Assembly (NCBI GenBank): GCA_052116865.1
Contig: JBQKKG010000009.1
Location: 106,585-170,584, forward strand
Origin: CAUPWF01 sp963515125
GTDB lineage: Bacteria; Bacillota; Clostridia; Lachnospirales; Lachnospiraceae
Length of the DNA stretch: 64,000 nt
Direction: 5' to 3'
Part shown: positions 52,258 through 61,430 of the stretch, piece by piece
Layout of the letters: each line of letters starts with the position of its first letter
How positions within the stretch are numbered: position 1 is the first letter of the stretch
Notes under the pieces: generated by a model
Told to the model about the DNA's origin: nothing
The model's database searches: none
Seen by the model: the letters and a program-made list of their open reading frames with translations, nothing else
Program-made: the position numbers and the translations under genes

Positions 52258-53949
52258 TTATTCATTGAAATTACGATGTAAAAGCTTATGTTCTTTTCCC
52301 TTGATTAGCGAGTCATACAAAGCTAGAACTAAGGGATTCTCATTTGATTTTTTTATTTGTGTGTTGATATCGGTATCATATAATCCTTTTGCCCTTGCAG
52401 CTTTGGTTCTCGGACCTGCATCTACAGGCTGACCTCCTCCCATAATACATCCGCGCCTACATGCCATAACTTCGACAAAATGATAGGAAGATTCTCCACT
52501 TATGATACGTTTCATCAATGCATTGGCATTTGCCAATCCATTAACGACTGCTGCCTTTATTTCTCTTCCATTATAATCAAATGTAATTTCTTTTAATCCT
52601 TCTTCTCCACGTACCCCGCAATAACGGATTTCATCCATCTCAATCCGGTCATGTCCTTCTCGTAATCTACGCAATACTGCTTCGGATACTCCTCCTGTAT
52701 TTCCAAAGATAATACCTGATCCTGAACCAATTCCAAAAGGCATATCCGAAGATTCAATATCTAAATTTTCAAATCGAATACCTGATTTTTTAATCATGGT
52801 AATAATCTCAGTAGTCGTCAATACATAATCAACATCCTGTTTTCCATTTGTTTTAGACTCCTGCCTTAATATTTCAGCCTTTTTTGCCGTACACGGCATA
52901 ATGGAGACAGATAATATATTTTTACCACCACTATGCTTTGGATTCTTATAATACTCTTGAATAACGGCACCAAACATTTGCTGAGGTGATCGACAGGTAG
53001 ATAAATTTTTCTGAAATTGTGGATATCTTTTCTCACAAAAGCTTACCCAAGCAGGACAGCACGATGTGAATAGTGGCAAGTTTTCCTCTTTTAATACACG
53101 TTCTAAGAATTCCTTCGATTCTTCTATTACCGTCAGATCCGCACCATAAGCAGTATCATATACTTCATCAAATCCCATTCTGTGAAGCACATTTACGATT
53201 TTCCCCATTACATTTTCGCCTCGTGGCAGACCAAAATAATCGCCAACTGCTACCCTGACAGCAGGTGCGACTTGCGCGATTACTTTTGTGTTCGGGTCTG
53301 CTAATGCTTCCCAGATCACTTCTATATTGGTATTAATACTGATTGCTCCTGTCGGACAGACTGCTCGACATTGTCCACAATTTACACAATCCGTTTCTGC
53401 AATATTTTTATTGAAAGCAGGAGTTACCAAAGCCTCGGTACCTCGGTAGGCAAAATCAATGGCATTTACACTTTGTACATTGTCACACATACGGACACAG
53501 TCCCCGCAGAGTATACATTTATTTGGATCTCTTACAATAGATGGAGAACTCATGTCAATTGGATACTGTGTTTTTGTATTTTGATATCCCACCTGAGTTA
53601 CACCCATACGATGCGCTAATTTTTGAAGTTGACATTCTCCACTTTTAATACAAGTAGTACAATCTCTACAGTGAGCTGCTAATAATAACTCTAAAATCAT
53701 TTTTCGATATCTCATTAACCGCGGTGTATTGGTATAGATTACCATTCCATCTCGTGGTTGTTCCGAACAGGATGCGAATGTCTTCCCCCATTCATTTTCT
53801 ACAGTACATAATCTACATGCTCCGTAAATAGATAACTCAGAATGATAACAAAGTGTTGGTATATCGATATCTGCTTTACGAATTACTGATAAAACATTGG
53901 GCTCATCTGTGAATTCTATTCGCCTTCTGTCAATTGTCATATATCCCAT
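52258..53949 (-). CDS. hydA: [FeFe] hydrogenase catalytic subunit HydA
   Basis: 563-aa NADH-linked hydrogenase subunit. N-terminal 2Fe-2S ferredoxin domain (CYHSELSIYGACRLC, about residues 34-48), His-ligated [4Fe-4S] domain (HCRDCTTCIKSGEC), two further [4Fe-4S] motifs (CILCGDCVRMC, CVNCGQCRAVC), then a complete H-cluster site: TSCCPAW, MPCTAKKAE, EVMACRRGCIMGGGQP. With HydB and HydC it forms an NAD-reducing, probably ferredoxin-bifurcating hydrogenase; direction is inferred. TAGGAGGAG before the ATG. Confidence 0.95.
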   Translation of the reverse strand: MGYMTIDRRRIEFTDEPNVLSVIRKADIDIPTLCYHSELSIYGACRLCTVENEWGKTFASCSEQPRDGMVIYTNTPRLMRYRKMILELLLAAHCRDCTTCIKSGECQLQKLAHRMGVTQVGYQNTKTQYPIDMSSPSIVRDPNKCILCGDCVRMCDNVQSVNAIDFAYRGTEALVTPAFNKNIAETDCVNCGQCRAVCPTGAISINTNIEVIWEALADPNTKVIAQVAPAVRVAVGDYFGLPRGENVMGKIVNVLHRMGFDEVYDTAYGADLTVIEESKEFLERVLKEENLPLFTSCCPAWVSFCEKRYPQFQKNLSTCRSPQQMFGAVIQEYYKNPKHSGGKNILSVSIMPCTAKKAEILRQESKTNGKQDVDYVLTTTEIITMIKKSGIRFENLDIESSDMPFGIGSGSGIIFGNTGGVSEAVLRRLREGHDRIEMDEIRYCGVRGEEGLKEITFDYNGREIKAAVVNGLANANALMKRIISGESSYHFVEVMACRRGCIMGGGQPVDAGPRTKAARAKGLYDTDINTQIKKSNENPLVLALYDSLIKGKEHKLLHRNFNE

Positions 53950-53964
53950 AACCTCATGCTCCTC

Positions 53965-55839
53965 CTACGCCTTTATATAAATAGCACCAAATGGACAGCT
54001 GTCAATACAAGTTCCACATTTGATACACTGTTGTGTATGAATAAAAAATGGTGCTTTTAGTTCCCCCTTAATTGCATTGGTAGGGCAACTCTTTGCACAT
54101 TTAGAACACCCTTTACACTTATTCGGGTCTATCATATATGTTTTCATACTTTCACATACACCGGCACGACATTTCTTTTCATTAATATGCTCTAGATATT
54201 CTTCTCTAAATGCTTTCATTGTACTAAGTACTGGAAGTGGTGCACTTTTTCCTAGCCCACACAAAGCAGTGTTGGAAATCATATCCGCTAATTTTTCTAA
54301 TTTATCTAAATCCTCTAATTCTCCCTTTCCATCTACAATACGTTCTAATATTTCAAGCATTCTCTTTGTTCCTTCACGACATGGTACGCATTTTCCACAA
54401 CTTTCTCGTTGAGTAAAATTCATGAAGAACCTTGCAACTTCTACCATACAGGTGTGTTGATCCATCACTACAAGACCACCAGATCCGATAATGACATTGA
54501 ATTTTTGAACGGAATCGAAATCAAGGGGTTCATCTAACTGTGCTTCTGTCAGACATCCTCCAGATGGACCACCTATCTGAACTGCTTTAAATTCACTTCC
54601 ATCTTTTAATCCCCCACATATATCGTAGATAATGGTTCTAAGGGTAGATCCCATAGGAACCTCTACAAGGCCCGTGTTCTGAATACATCCAGTAACTGAG
54701 AACGTCTTTGTTCCAGTACTCTTTTCTGTCCCTATGGTCTGAAACCACTTTGCTCCATACATGATGATTCCTGGTAAATTAGCATAAGTCTCTACATTAT
54801 TAAGAACTGTGGGCTTTTCCCACAATCCATGGTCAACAGTTCTAGGCGGCTTCACTCGCGGCATACCACGATGGCCCTCAATGGAAGCAGTCAATGCACT
54901 TCCTTCCCCACATACAAAAGCTCCTGCCCCTCGATTAATATGTAAATAGAATGAAAAGTTAGTTCCTAAAATATGTTCCCCTAGAAGCCCTACTTGTTCC
55001 ATTTGATTAATTGCCATTCTTAACCTTGCTACAGATAACGGATATTCTGCCCGAACATATATGTAACCTTGGGAAGAACCTACTGCATAACCAGCCAGCA
55101 TCATTCCCTCAATCAAACGATATGGATCGCCTTCCATAACACTTCCATCCATAAATGCCCCTGGATCACCTTCATCCCCATTACAAACCACATATTTTAT
55201 TGGTTCCTCTTTATGAGCCGCTACTTGTTTCCACTTTCGGCCCGTAGAAAAACCGCCACCGCCACGACCTCGTAGCTTGGACTTCTCGACTTCTTCTACC
55301 ACAGCCTCTGGTACCATTGTAAAAATTGCCTTTTTCAATGCTTCAAATCCGCCTGTTGCGAGGTATTCCTCTAAAGATTCCGCATTAATATTTCCACATT
55401 TTTCTAGGACAATTCTTGTCTGTTTTGCAAAATAAGGAATCTCATCAACTGTGGCATAGATATTTTCATCCTTTTTATAGAACAATCGTTCTATTGGAAT
55501 ACCCTGCTTTACAGTCTTTTCTACGATCTCTTTACAGTCACTTAATTGCACCTTGACATATTGGAAATGATGTGGCTCAATTCTTACCAAAGGACCCAAC
55601 TCACAAAATCCTTGGCATCCACTTTTCATGACACCTATATGTGGCACATGTTCTTGTAGCTCTACCTTGATGTTTTCTTCTGTGTTACATAATTTTTTTA
55701 GTTCTTCATATATATCCAGAGAGCCTGTTGCAACACACCCCGTACCTGCACATACTAAAATTCGACAAGTATAGCTATTTAATTTCTCTTTACACTCCAT
55801 CTGCAATTGTGTTAAATGGGTTTCATTCTCAATCTTCAT
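53965..55839 (-). CDS. hydB: NADH-dependent hydrogenase subunit HydB (NuoF-like)
   Basis: 624-aa flavin/NADH subunit. N-terminal thioredoxin-like [2Fe-2S] domain (CAGTGC...CQGFC), NuoF core with FMN/NADH motifs (LRGRGGGGFSTG, GAGAFVCGEGSAL, GPSGG), the 4Fe-4S motif ESCGKCVPCREG, and a C-terminal 2x[4Fe-4S] ferredoxin (CKGCSKCAKSCP, CIKCGTCIDSCP). Overlaps hydC by 11 bp and precedes hydA. Matches HydB of trimeric NADH-linked hydrogenases. Confidence 0.94.
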   Translation of the reverse strand: MKIENETHLTQLQMECKEKLNSYTCRILVCAGTGCVATGSLDIYEELKKLCNTEENIKVELQEHVPHIGVMKSGCQGFCELGPLVRIEPHHFQYVKVQLSDCKEIVEKTVKQGIPIERLFYKKDENIYATVDEIPYFAKQTRIVLEKCGNINAESLEEYLATGGFEALKKAIFTMVPEAVVEEVEKSKLRGRGGGGFSTGRKWKQVAAHKEEPIKYVVCNGDEGDPGAFMDGSVMEGDPYRLIEGMMLAGYAVGSSQGYIYVRAEYPLSVARLRMAINQMEQVGLLGEHILGTNFSFYLHINRGAGAFVCGEGSALTASIEGHRGMPRVKPPRTVDHGLWEKPTVLNNVETYANLPGIIMYGAKWFQTIGTEKSTGTKTFSVTGCIQNTGLVEVPMGSTLRTIIYDICGGLKDGSEFKAVQIGGPSGGCLTEAQLDEPLDFDSVQKFNVIIGSGGLVVMDQHTCMVEVARFFMNFTQRESCGKCVPCREGTKRMLEILERIVDGKGELEDLDKLEKLADMISNTALCGLGKSAPLPVLSTMKAFREEYLEHINEKKCRAGVCESMKTYMIDPNKCKGCSKCAKSCPTNAIKGELKAPFFIHTQQCIKCGTCIDSCPFGAIYIKA

Positions 55840-56317
55840 TCATTTCATCCCCCTTTATTCGCTCTAATAAAACTTTCATTTTCTCTGGAGACATATTGGG
55901 GTAAACCTTATCGTTCACTGTAATAGCAGGAGCTAATCCACATGCACCTAGACACGAAACAGTCTCAACTGTAAAGAGTGCATCATCTGTTGTATGTTTC
56001 TTAGCACTTAAATCTAGTGCCTTATACAGATACTCTAATACAGGCATGGATTTTCTTACATGACAAGCCGTCCCATCACATATTCTTATGATATATTTTC
56101 CCTTTGCTTCAAATGAAAAATTTTCATAAAAACTTGCCACGCTGTAAGCCTTTTCCTCTGTAATTCCAATTTGTTTTGCAACGTAAGTCAGTAAATCCGG
56201 TGGCAAATACCTATACTCATCCTGAATATCTTGAATAATTGGAATGAGAGAGCGCTCCTCTCGCGTATGCATTGCAATAATTTCATCCGCCTTTTGATAA
56301 TACGATAGTTCTAACAC
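55829..56317 (-). CDS. hydC: NADH-dependent hydrogenase subunit HydC (NuoE-like)
   Basis: About 162-aa thioredoxin-like [2Fe-2S] protein. Ligands in CDGTACHVRKS and CLGACGLAP (about residues 80-125), spaced as in NuoE. Start taken as GTG 56317, six bases after AGGGAGG; an ATG at 56338 overlaps that site. First gene of hydCBA, coupled to hydB by overlap. Confidence 0.9.
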   Translation of the reverse strand: MLELSYYQKADEIIAMHTREERSLIPIIQDIQDEYRYLPPDLLTYVAKQIGITEEKAYSVASFYENFSFEAKGKYIIRICDGTACHVRKSMPVLEYLYKALDLSAKKHTTDDALFTVETVSCLGACGLAPAITVNDKVYPNMSPEKMKVLLERIKGDEMNED

Positions 56318-56434
56318 AAAAAATCCTCCCTTCGTCATTTTGTATAATTTTTTGTATTTTATTGTTATATATTATACAATGTTAACATGTGTATGTTTGA
56401 ATTTCATATCTTAAAACCATATAAGACTATATAA

Positions 56435-56460
56435 TAATTCATATAGGCTTATATGAATTA
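56435..56460. repeat. perfect A+T-rich inverted repeat upstream of hydC
   Basis: TAATTCATATA-GGCT-TATATGAATTA (two 11-bp arms), about 120 bp upstream of hydC and next to the terminator of the ArsS-like gene. Possible operator or a weak hairpin; unassigned. Confidence 0.35.
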
Positions 56461-56468
56461 ACAGAAAA

Positions 56469-56503
56469 AGGCTAAAAAGACACAAATTGCATCTTTTTAG
56501 CCT
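56469..56503 (-). terminator. terminator of the ArsS-like six-gene operon
   Basis: 12-bp stem AGGCTAAAAAGA/TCTTTTTAGCCT (56469-56480 with 56492-56503), then T-rich minus-strand sequence. 38 bp after the last gene. Confidence 0.75.
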
Positions 56504-56540
56504 ATCTACTACATCGTGTTAACTTTTTATTACTTTCCCT

Positions 56541-57521
56541 TTACTCCGTGGCCCCGCCACAACTAGAACCCTGCCCCGCAGTACATCCATAACAGTGTTT
56601 CCCAAAACAGATTTCTCTCTTTTCATATGGTTTACCAATCAAATCTCCAATACATGTTCTAGCTAGAACTGGTAAGTCTGCCGCTTGATTAAAATCACAA
56701 TCATATAATCTTCCATCCCAGCCTACAGACAACTGATTTCTACACATCATGGTCGGCAATGTGGAAGCATTAAAAGCATGATATAATTTTTCTAAATATC
56801 CCTCTAGGTTTCCAGATTGCTTTAGAAACCCGGCAAATCTTCCTGTAGGGTTATTCGTAATTGTAAATAAGTGATTAAATGTAATCCCATACGCTTCCAT
56901 TAACCGCTGCTTATACTCCTTCTCCAATGCTCCCTGTTCTGGTGGAAAGAAGGCTCCATTCGGATTATACACTAAATTTAAAAGTAATTCAGGGTCCTTT
57001 CCATATCCCAAATTATTCAGAAGCTGAAGAATTTTTATTACTCCATCAAACACACCATTTCCCCGTTGCCTATCCATTTCCTTGGCACGATAGTATGGAA
57101 CAGAAGCAACTATCTCCACTTTATGATCTGCCAAAAACTGTGGGATGTGTGCATATTTTTCCTCTTGCATTATCACCAAATTAGACCGCACGATAATATG
57201 TTTACACACTTTAGATATTTCCTCTATAAACCACTCAAAATTGGGGTTCATTTCAGGAGCGCCCCCAGTAATATCAACAACTTTAAATTTTCGTTCTTTA
57301 CAAACCTGTATACAGTCATTCAGTACACTTTTTGACATAATTTCTGTTCTATTAGGACCTGCCTCAACATGGCAATGCTTACATGCCAAGTTACAAAGTT
57401 TACCCACATTAATCTGTAATACTTCTAATGAATCTAAGGTATACTTTACATTTTGATCTTTTATACATTCCTCAAATGCTGGAACACTTGTGGTTTCCAC
57501 TAAACTCATATTTTCACCCAT
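56541..57521 (-). CDS. ArsS-like radical SAM/Cys-rich protein
   Basis: 326-aa radical SAM enzyme. Motif CNLACKHC (CxxxCxxC, about residues 43-50) followed by HVEAGPNRTE; VVDITGGAPEMNPNF; a C-terminal Cys-rich domain ending HCYGCTAGQGSSCGG. This shape is the ArsS group of arsenosugar biosynthesis proteins, in which a Sec may replace one of the last cysteines; here all codons are Cys. Last gene of the six-gene unit. The other members are a peroxidase-like protein and an ABC importer, so an organo-arsenic or related substrate is possible but unproven. Confidence 0.8.
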   Translation of the reverse strand: MGENMSLVETTSVPAFEECIKDQNVKYTLDSLEVLQINVGKLCNLACKHCHVEAGPNRTEIMSKSVLNDCIQVCKERKFKVVDITGGAPEMNPNFEWFIEEISKVCKHIIVRSNLVIMQEEKYAHIPQFLADHKVEIVASVPYYRAKEMDRQRGNGVFDGVIKILQLLNNLGYGKDPELLLNLVYNPNGAFFPPEQGALEKEYKQRLMEAYGITFNHLFTITNNPTGRFAGFLKQSGNLEGYLEKLYHAFNASTLPTMMCRNQLSVGWDGRLYDCDFNQAADLPVLARTCIGDLIGKPYEKREICFGKHCYGCTAGQGSSCGGATE

Positions 57522-57524
57522 AAT

Positions 57525-57857
57525 TTAAAACTCCAACTTCTTAACAATATTTTTCATTTGTACTCCATGTACCAAACTTGCTCCCCCACGAATGGCACAG
57601 GCAACATGTATGGCTTCCGTCATCTGTTCCTCATTCACACCTTTATTCAAGCAGTCATTCGTATAGGAATCAATACAGTATGGACACTGGATTGCAGAAG
57701 CAACCGCTAAAGCAATCAAAGATTTTTCTCTGGCTGTTAAAGTGCCTTCCTCAAATACTTTTCCATAATAATTCATAAATGTTTTCCACAACTGTGGAGC
57801 TTCTTCCCCCATTGTTGCAAATTTCTTCAGATCTTCTGGATTGTAATATGTATCCAT
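57525..57857 (-). CDS. AhpD/carboxymuconolactone decarboxylase-like protein
   Basis: 110-aa all-helical protein. Redox motif CPYC followed by IDSYTND (about residues 58-68) and ALAVASAIQ, as in AhpD-like proteins; the peroxidase-like protein that accompanies ArsS in arsenosugar loci has this form. AGGAGGAAA before the ATG, 3 bp before the ArsS-like gene. Likely thiol/disulfide or peroxide function; exact role unknown. Confidence 0.8.
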   Translation of the reverse strand: MDTYYNPEDLKKFATMGEEAPQLWKTFMNYYGKVFEEGTLTAREKSLIALAVASAIQCPYCIDSYTNDCLNKGVNEEQMTEAIHVACAIRGGASLVHGVQMKNIVKKLEF

Positions 57858-57858
57858 T

Positions 57859-58629
57859 TTATTTCCTCCTAGTATTATTATAATTGAACGACTCTATGTT
57901 CAGATAATTGCTTAATAAATAATTTTTTAATTCGAAAAATTCCTGTGTTTTCCTTATTGCCTCTCCTTTTTCTTTCCATGGAACAGGTATTTCCATACAA
58001 TTACCTTCTGAACATTCATTCATAACATAAATTGTATCAGCCAGCATTAGCGCTTCTTCTACATCATGAGTGACAATTAGTATGGTCTGATTGAGTGTCT
58101 CCCATAACTCTAATGTCAAGTGCTGCATCTGAGCTCTTAATTTGGGATCAAGTGCTGAAAATGGCTCATCCATCAGCAAGACCGATGGATGTAGAACTAA
58201 CGTTCTAGCAAGCGCTACCCTTTGCTGCATTCCGCCTGATAATTCACGCGGATAATAGACGCTATATTCCTCTAATTGTACCAACTTTAGAAATCTATCC
58301 ACTCTTTCTTTTCGTTCTTTCTTGGGAATTTTTCTTCGTTTCAATCCATATTCTACATTTTCTTCTACTGTTAGCCACGGAAATAAAGCCGGGCTTTGAA
58401 ATACCACGCTCATCTCCCCCTGGATCTGGATACTTCCTTCTTCATACTCCTCGAATCCAGCTAATATATTTAATAATGTACTTTTTCCACATCCACTCGG
58501 TCCAAGAACTGCTGTAATTTTTCCCACTTGAATATCCATTGATAATTCGTGTAAAACCTGAACTTTGTTCCCATTTATGCTATGAAAAGATTTTCCTAAA
58601 TGATCTATATGATATATCCTATCTTGCAT
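57859..58629 (-). CDS. ABC transporter ATPase (SsuB/TauB-like)
   Basis: 256-aa ATPase. Walker A GPSGCGKST (about residues 44-52), Q-loop VFQSPALFPWLTV, signature LSGGMQQRVALAR, Walker B LLMDEPFSALDP. Nitrate/sulfonate/taurine importer class. Start taken at ATG 58629 after GGGGGA, inside the permease stop region (11-bp overlap). Second to last module of the transporter operon. Confidence 0.9.
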   Translation of the reverse strand: MQDRIYHIDHLGKSFHSINGNKVQVLHELSMDIQVGKITAVLGPSGCGKSTLLNILAGFEEYEEGSIQIQGEMSVVFQSPALFPWLTVEENVEYGLKRRKIPKKERKERVDRFLKLVQLEEYSVYYPRELSGGMQQRVALARTLVLHPSVLLMDEPFSALDPKLRAQMQHLTLELWETLNQTILIVTHDVEEALMLADTIYVMNECSEGNCMEIPVPWKEKGEAIRKTQEFFELKNYLLSNYLNIESFNYNNTRRK

Positions 58630-59428
58630 CGAAACAATCCCCCAACATTCCTCCTCCAAGTATCCGAAATAGTAGCATTAGGAAACAATCACATAATTTA
58701 CCTGCCATCGCAATTACAATCATGCAGGCAATCACAATATCCACGCGTCCCAACATTCTTCCATCCATCATAACGGCACCAATCCCTTTTGTGACCCCTG
58801 TCATTTCTCCTAATACTAGATATGCCCATGCCACACCCTGAGCAAGTCTAAGTCCAACTGCCATTTGACCAAAGGTAGCTGGAAACACAACCGTAAAAAA
58901 CAACGAAGCCTTTTTTGCACCTAACATCTTCCCAGCACGTAAATATAACTCTGGAACTCTTGCAGCTCCTTCTTGTGTATTAAGATACACAGGAAAAAAG
59001 ACTGCCAAGGAAATCAAAAATAGCGTATTCTCTTCTCCCACGCCAAACCATACCATCCCCAGCGGAAGATATCCTATCCCGGGCACTGCCTTAAGTGCCT
59101 GTACGGTAGGATCTACCAACTTCTTCAAGCATCCAATTCGACCGGTCAGAAATCCTAACACAACTCCTACTACACTTCCTAAGACAAAACCTTCTGCAAC
59201 ACGCATAATACTAACCAAAAGGTTTTCTAGCATTTTCCCACTATATGGAGAAACATTTAGTCCCCCAAAGATAAAATCAATAAACACTTTTGCAAATTCT
59301 TTTGTAGAAGGAAACACATAGCTTGGACTTGTTTTATTTTCAGTTGTAACAAACCATATTACCAATATTGCAAATGGAAGAACAAGACCTACTAAATGAT
59401 CCCCCATTTTTTTTCTTGAATTCTTCAT
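58619..59428 (-). CDS. ABC transporter permease (SsuC/TauC-like)
   Basis: 269-aa permease with six helices and the EAA-type coupling loop (RAGKMLGAKKASLFFTVVFPA, about residues 165-185). Nearest class is sulfonate/nitrate permeases of the BPD family. 14 bp after the binding-protein gene, overlaps the ATPase gene by 11 bp. Substrate set by the binding protein. Confidence 0.9.
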   Translation of the reverse strand: MKNSRKKMGDHLVGLVLPFAILVIWFVTTENKTSPSYVFPSTKEFAKVFIDFIFGGLNVSPYSGKMLENLLVSIMRVAEGFVLGSVVGVVLGFLTGRIGCLKKLVDPTVQALKAVPGIGYLPLGMVWFGVGEENTLFLISLAVFFPVYLNTQEGAARVPELYLRAGKMLGAKKASLFFTVVFPATFGQMAVGLRLAQGVAWAYLVLGEMTGVTKGIGAVMMDGRMLGRVDIVIACMIVIAMAGKLCDCFLMLLFRILGGGMLGDCFDAR

Positions 59429-59442
59429 CCTGTTTTAGCATC

Positions 59443-60405
59443 CTATTTTTTTGCATGTTCCAAAAAAGTCAAATCAAACATCGCATCAACATCCGGTACT
59501 TTATCAATGATTCCAAGTTCTTTCATCTTCTGTGCCAAATTTTTTGTATGTTCAATATATTTTTCATCTATATCCCCACATAATTCAATATTTTTTGAGG
59601 ATACTTCCATAATCTCTTTATCCGTACCAAATTCATATGATTTATCAAACCAGATATCCTTGTTTTCTGTTAAATAATCAGAAGCTTTCAAATGAGCATT
59701 TACCAAATCTTGTACCAACTCAGGGTTCTTTTTAATTGTATCTTTCGTCACAATCATTCCTGCATTTATGGTATCAATACTATCGTCAAAATATGGATAA
59801 CTCAATACTCTTCCGTACCCTTTTACGATTGCTTCTGAAGGGTATGGTTCGCCACTACAAAAAGCATCAATCTTCCCATCAGCCAATGCCTGTCCCATGT
59901 CAAAAAAATCTATTCTAACTAATTCCACATCTTCTTCTACATTTAAATTAGATCGTTCTAAAATATCTAGCAATAATGCATGGTGCATTGTCCCCGGTAC
60001 ATAAGCAATTTTTTTCCCTTTCAAATCTGCTTCTGTGTTAATATTTGAGTCCTTTCCAACCACTAATGCAGAACATTTATTGCACAGGCTACATACAATT
60101 TTGATAGGTTCTCCTTTTGCTGCTGCAGAAATTGCAGTGACCAAAGTAGTACCTGTCATATCCAACTCCCCTGCCAACAAAGCTGCTTTCTGATCCCCAG
60201 GATTGGTAAATGGTAATACTTCTATCTCATATTTCTCATCAACAAACTGATTATAGAAAAAAGGTTGTATCGTCTGAGCTGTTTTCCAAGTTCCCACATT
60301 CACTTCTACTGTTTTTTCTTTTGTGTCTGCTTTTTTCTGACAGCCAGTTGCAACCATTGTGCATAGTAACATAATGGCAAAAACTACTTGTATCTTCTTT
60401 TTCAT
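59443..60405 (-). CDS. substrate-binding lipoprotein with CxxCxxC motif
   Basis: 320-aa NMT1/SsuA-like periplasmic-type binding protein. Lipobox MVATGC gives mature N-terminal Cys22. The fold is visible in GTWKTAQTIQPF, GELDMTGTTL, GKKIAYVPGTMHH, and GKIDAFCSGEPYPSEA. Unusual: CSLCNKCSALVVG (about residues 106-118), three cysteines as CxxCxxC in a position where relatives have no Cys, near the strand before the ligand pocket. A thiophilic ligand (metal or metalloid) is possible; redox or structural role also possible. Next to the permease. Confidence 0.82.
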   Translation of the reverse strand: MKKKIQVVFAIMLLCTMVATGCQKKADTKEKTVEVNVGTWKTAQTIQPFFYNQFVDEKYEIEVLPFTNPGDQKAALLAGELDMTGTTLVTAISAAAKGEPIKIVCSLCNKCSALVVGKDSNINTEADLKGKKIAYVPGTMHHALLLDILERSNLNVEEDVELVRIDFFDMGQALADGKIDAFCSGEPYPSEAIVKGYGRVLSYPYFDDSIDTINAGMIVTKDTIKKNPELVQDLVNAHLKASDYLTENKDIWFDKSYEFGTDKEIMEVSSKNIELCGDIDEKYIEHTKNLAQKMKELGIIDKVPDVDAMFDLTFLEHAKK

Positions 60406-60410
60406 AATTC

Positions 60411-61430
60411 TTATTCCTTCCCTTCACTTCGTTCTATATAATATCCACCTTGCTGTAACCATTCCTTTGCTTTTTCTGCAGATAATCCGGTCCAATAGCC
60501 ATCTGAATATACAGCATCTCTTGGAATCGCCCCAGTTTCTAATACAAGGACATTTGCTCCATAACGTACAGACAATTCACTTGCAGGATGCACACATATG
60601 TCTGATACCTTTGCACCAGATGCTAGTCGTAGCACTGCGATAATCTGCGCAAGCCTTTTATCGCTAATCTGCGGATAATGGCCAAGTGGGGTTCCATGTA
60701 CTGGTACCCTTGCCATCACACCACATACGTCCGTATTGTATTCCAATGTTTGAAGTATTTTATCTGCTATCTCTTCATTGGTATGCTCCAAGCCTACTGG
60801 TTCTACCCAAAACCCTAACTTCATCTTTGAGTCACGGATGACTTCCAGCGTCTTTATCCGATCTTCAATTCGGAATTTTGTATCCTTCCCTTCTCTTAAT
60901 CTAAGACAATGGTATGCAAGCTCTCCTCCACATTGGCATAAATACGCTGCCTGCTCTGTATCTAATTCCCCAATATTACAACCTAATATGTAGTCTCCAT
61001 GTACCGTATTTCGTATTTCTTTTATAATTGTTCCAATCTTCTCCACACTATAGAATTCTGTGGTTCTTAGTACGATATAATAAAACCCGTTTTCTACATA
61101 ATATCGAACCTGGCGAATCATATCCTCAATATCATATTCTTTTTCTTCCTTTACAATTCCCCATTTACTACCCAGAGAACAAAACAAGCAATTCATATCA
61201 CAGGCTTTATAATCTACTCCAATTGCCCCCCATAACCTTGCCCTTTTCTCTGTATATTTATTAGCTACCTCGCTTGCTGCCGCTCCTAAGGCCTCTGCCT
61301 CTTGAGATTCTGCATTGATTTCTAACAGTTCTATCAATTCTTCTTTCCTTAAACTTTCACCGCTTAAGGATTTTCTCTTTGCATCTTCTATTTTTTTATA
61401 CAACTTCCTCAACCTCTCTTTATCCCACAT
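60411..61430 (-). CDS. BioB-like radical SAM protein
   Basis: 339-aa radical SAM enzyme of the biotin-synthase-like group. Motif CDMNCLFC (CxxxCxxC, about residues 77-84), then GFYYIVLRTTEF and a BATS-like C-terminal half (LEVIRDSKMKLGFWVEPVGLEHT, ARVPVHGTPLG). Start at ATG 61430; no good ribosome site, and an upstream frame is open but implausible. First gene of the six-gene unit, so it probably makes or modifies the molecule handled by the transporter and the ArsS-like enzyme. Product unknown. Confidence 0.75.
   Translation of the reverse strand: MWDKERLRKLYKKIEDAKRKSLSGESLRKEELIELLEINAESQEAEALGAAASEVANKYTEKRARLWGAIGVDYKACDMNCLFCSLGSKWGIVKEEKEYDIEDMIRQVRYYVENGFYYIVLRTTEFYSVEKIGTIIKEIRNTVHGDYILGCNIGELDTEQAAYLCQCGGELAYHCLRLREGKDTKFRIEDRIKTLEVIRDSKMKLGFWVEPVGLEHTNEEIADKILQTLEYNTDVCGVMARVPVHGTPLGHYPQISDKRLAQIIAVLRLASGAKVSDICVHPASELSVRYGANVLVLETGAIPRDAVYSDGYWTGLSAEKAKEWLQQGGYYIERSEGKE

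Noticed and set aside
56340..56440. Promoter of hydCBA
   Set aside because: A TATAAT box is present near 56370, but no -35 box of good spacing was found, so it is not listed as a feature.
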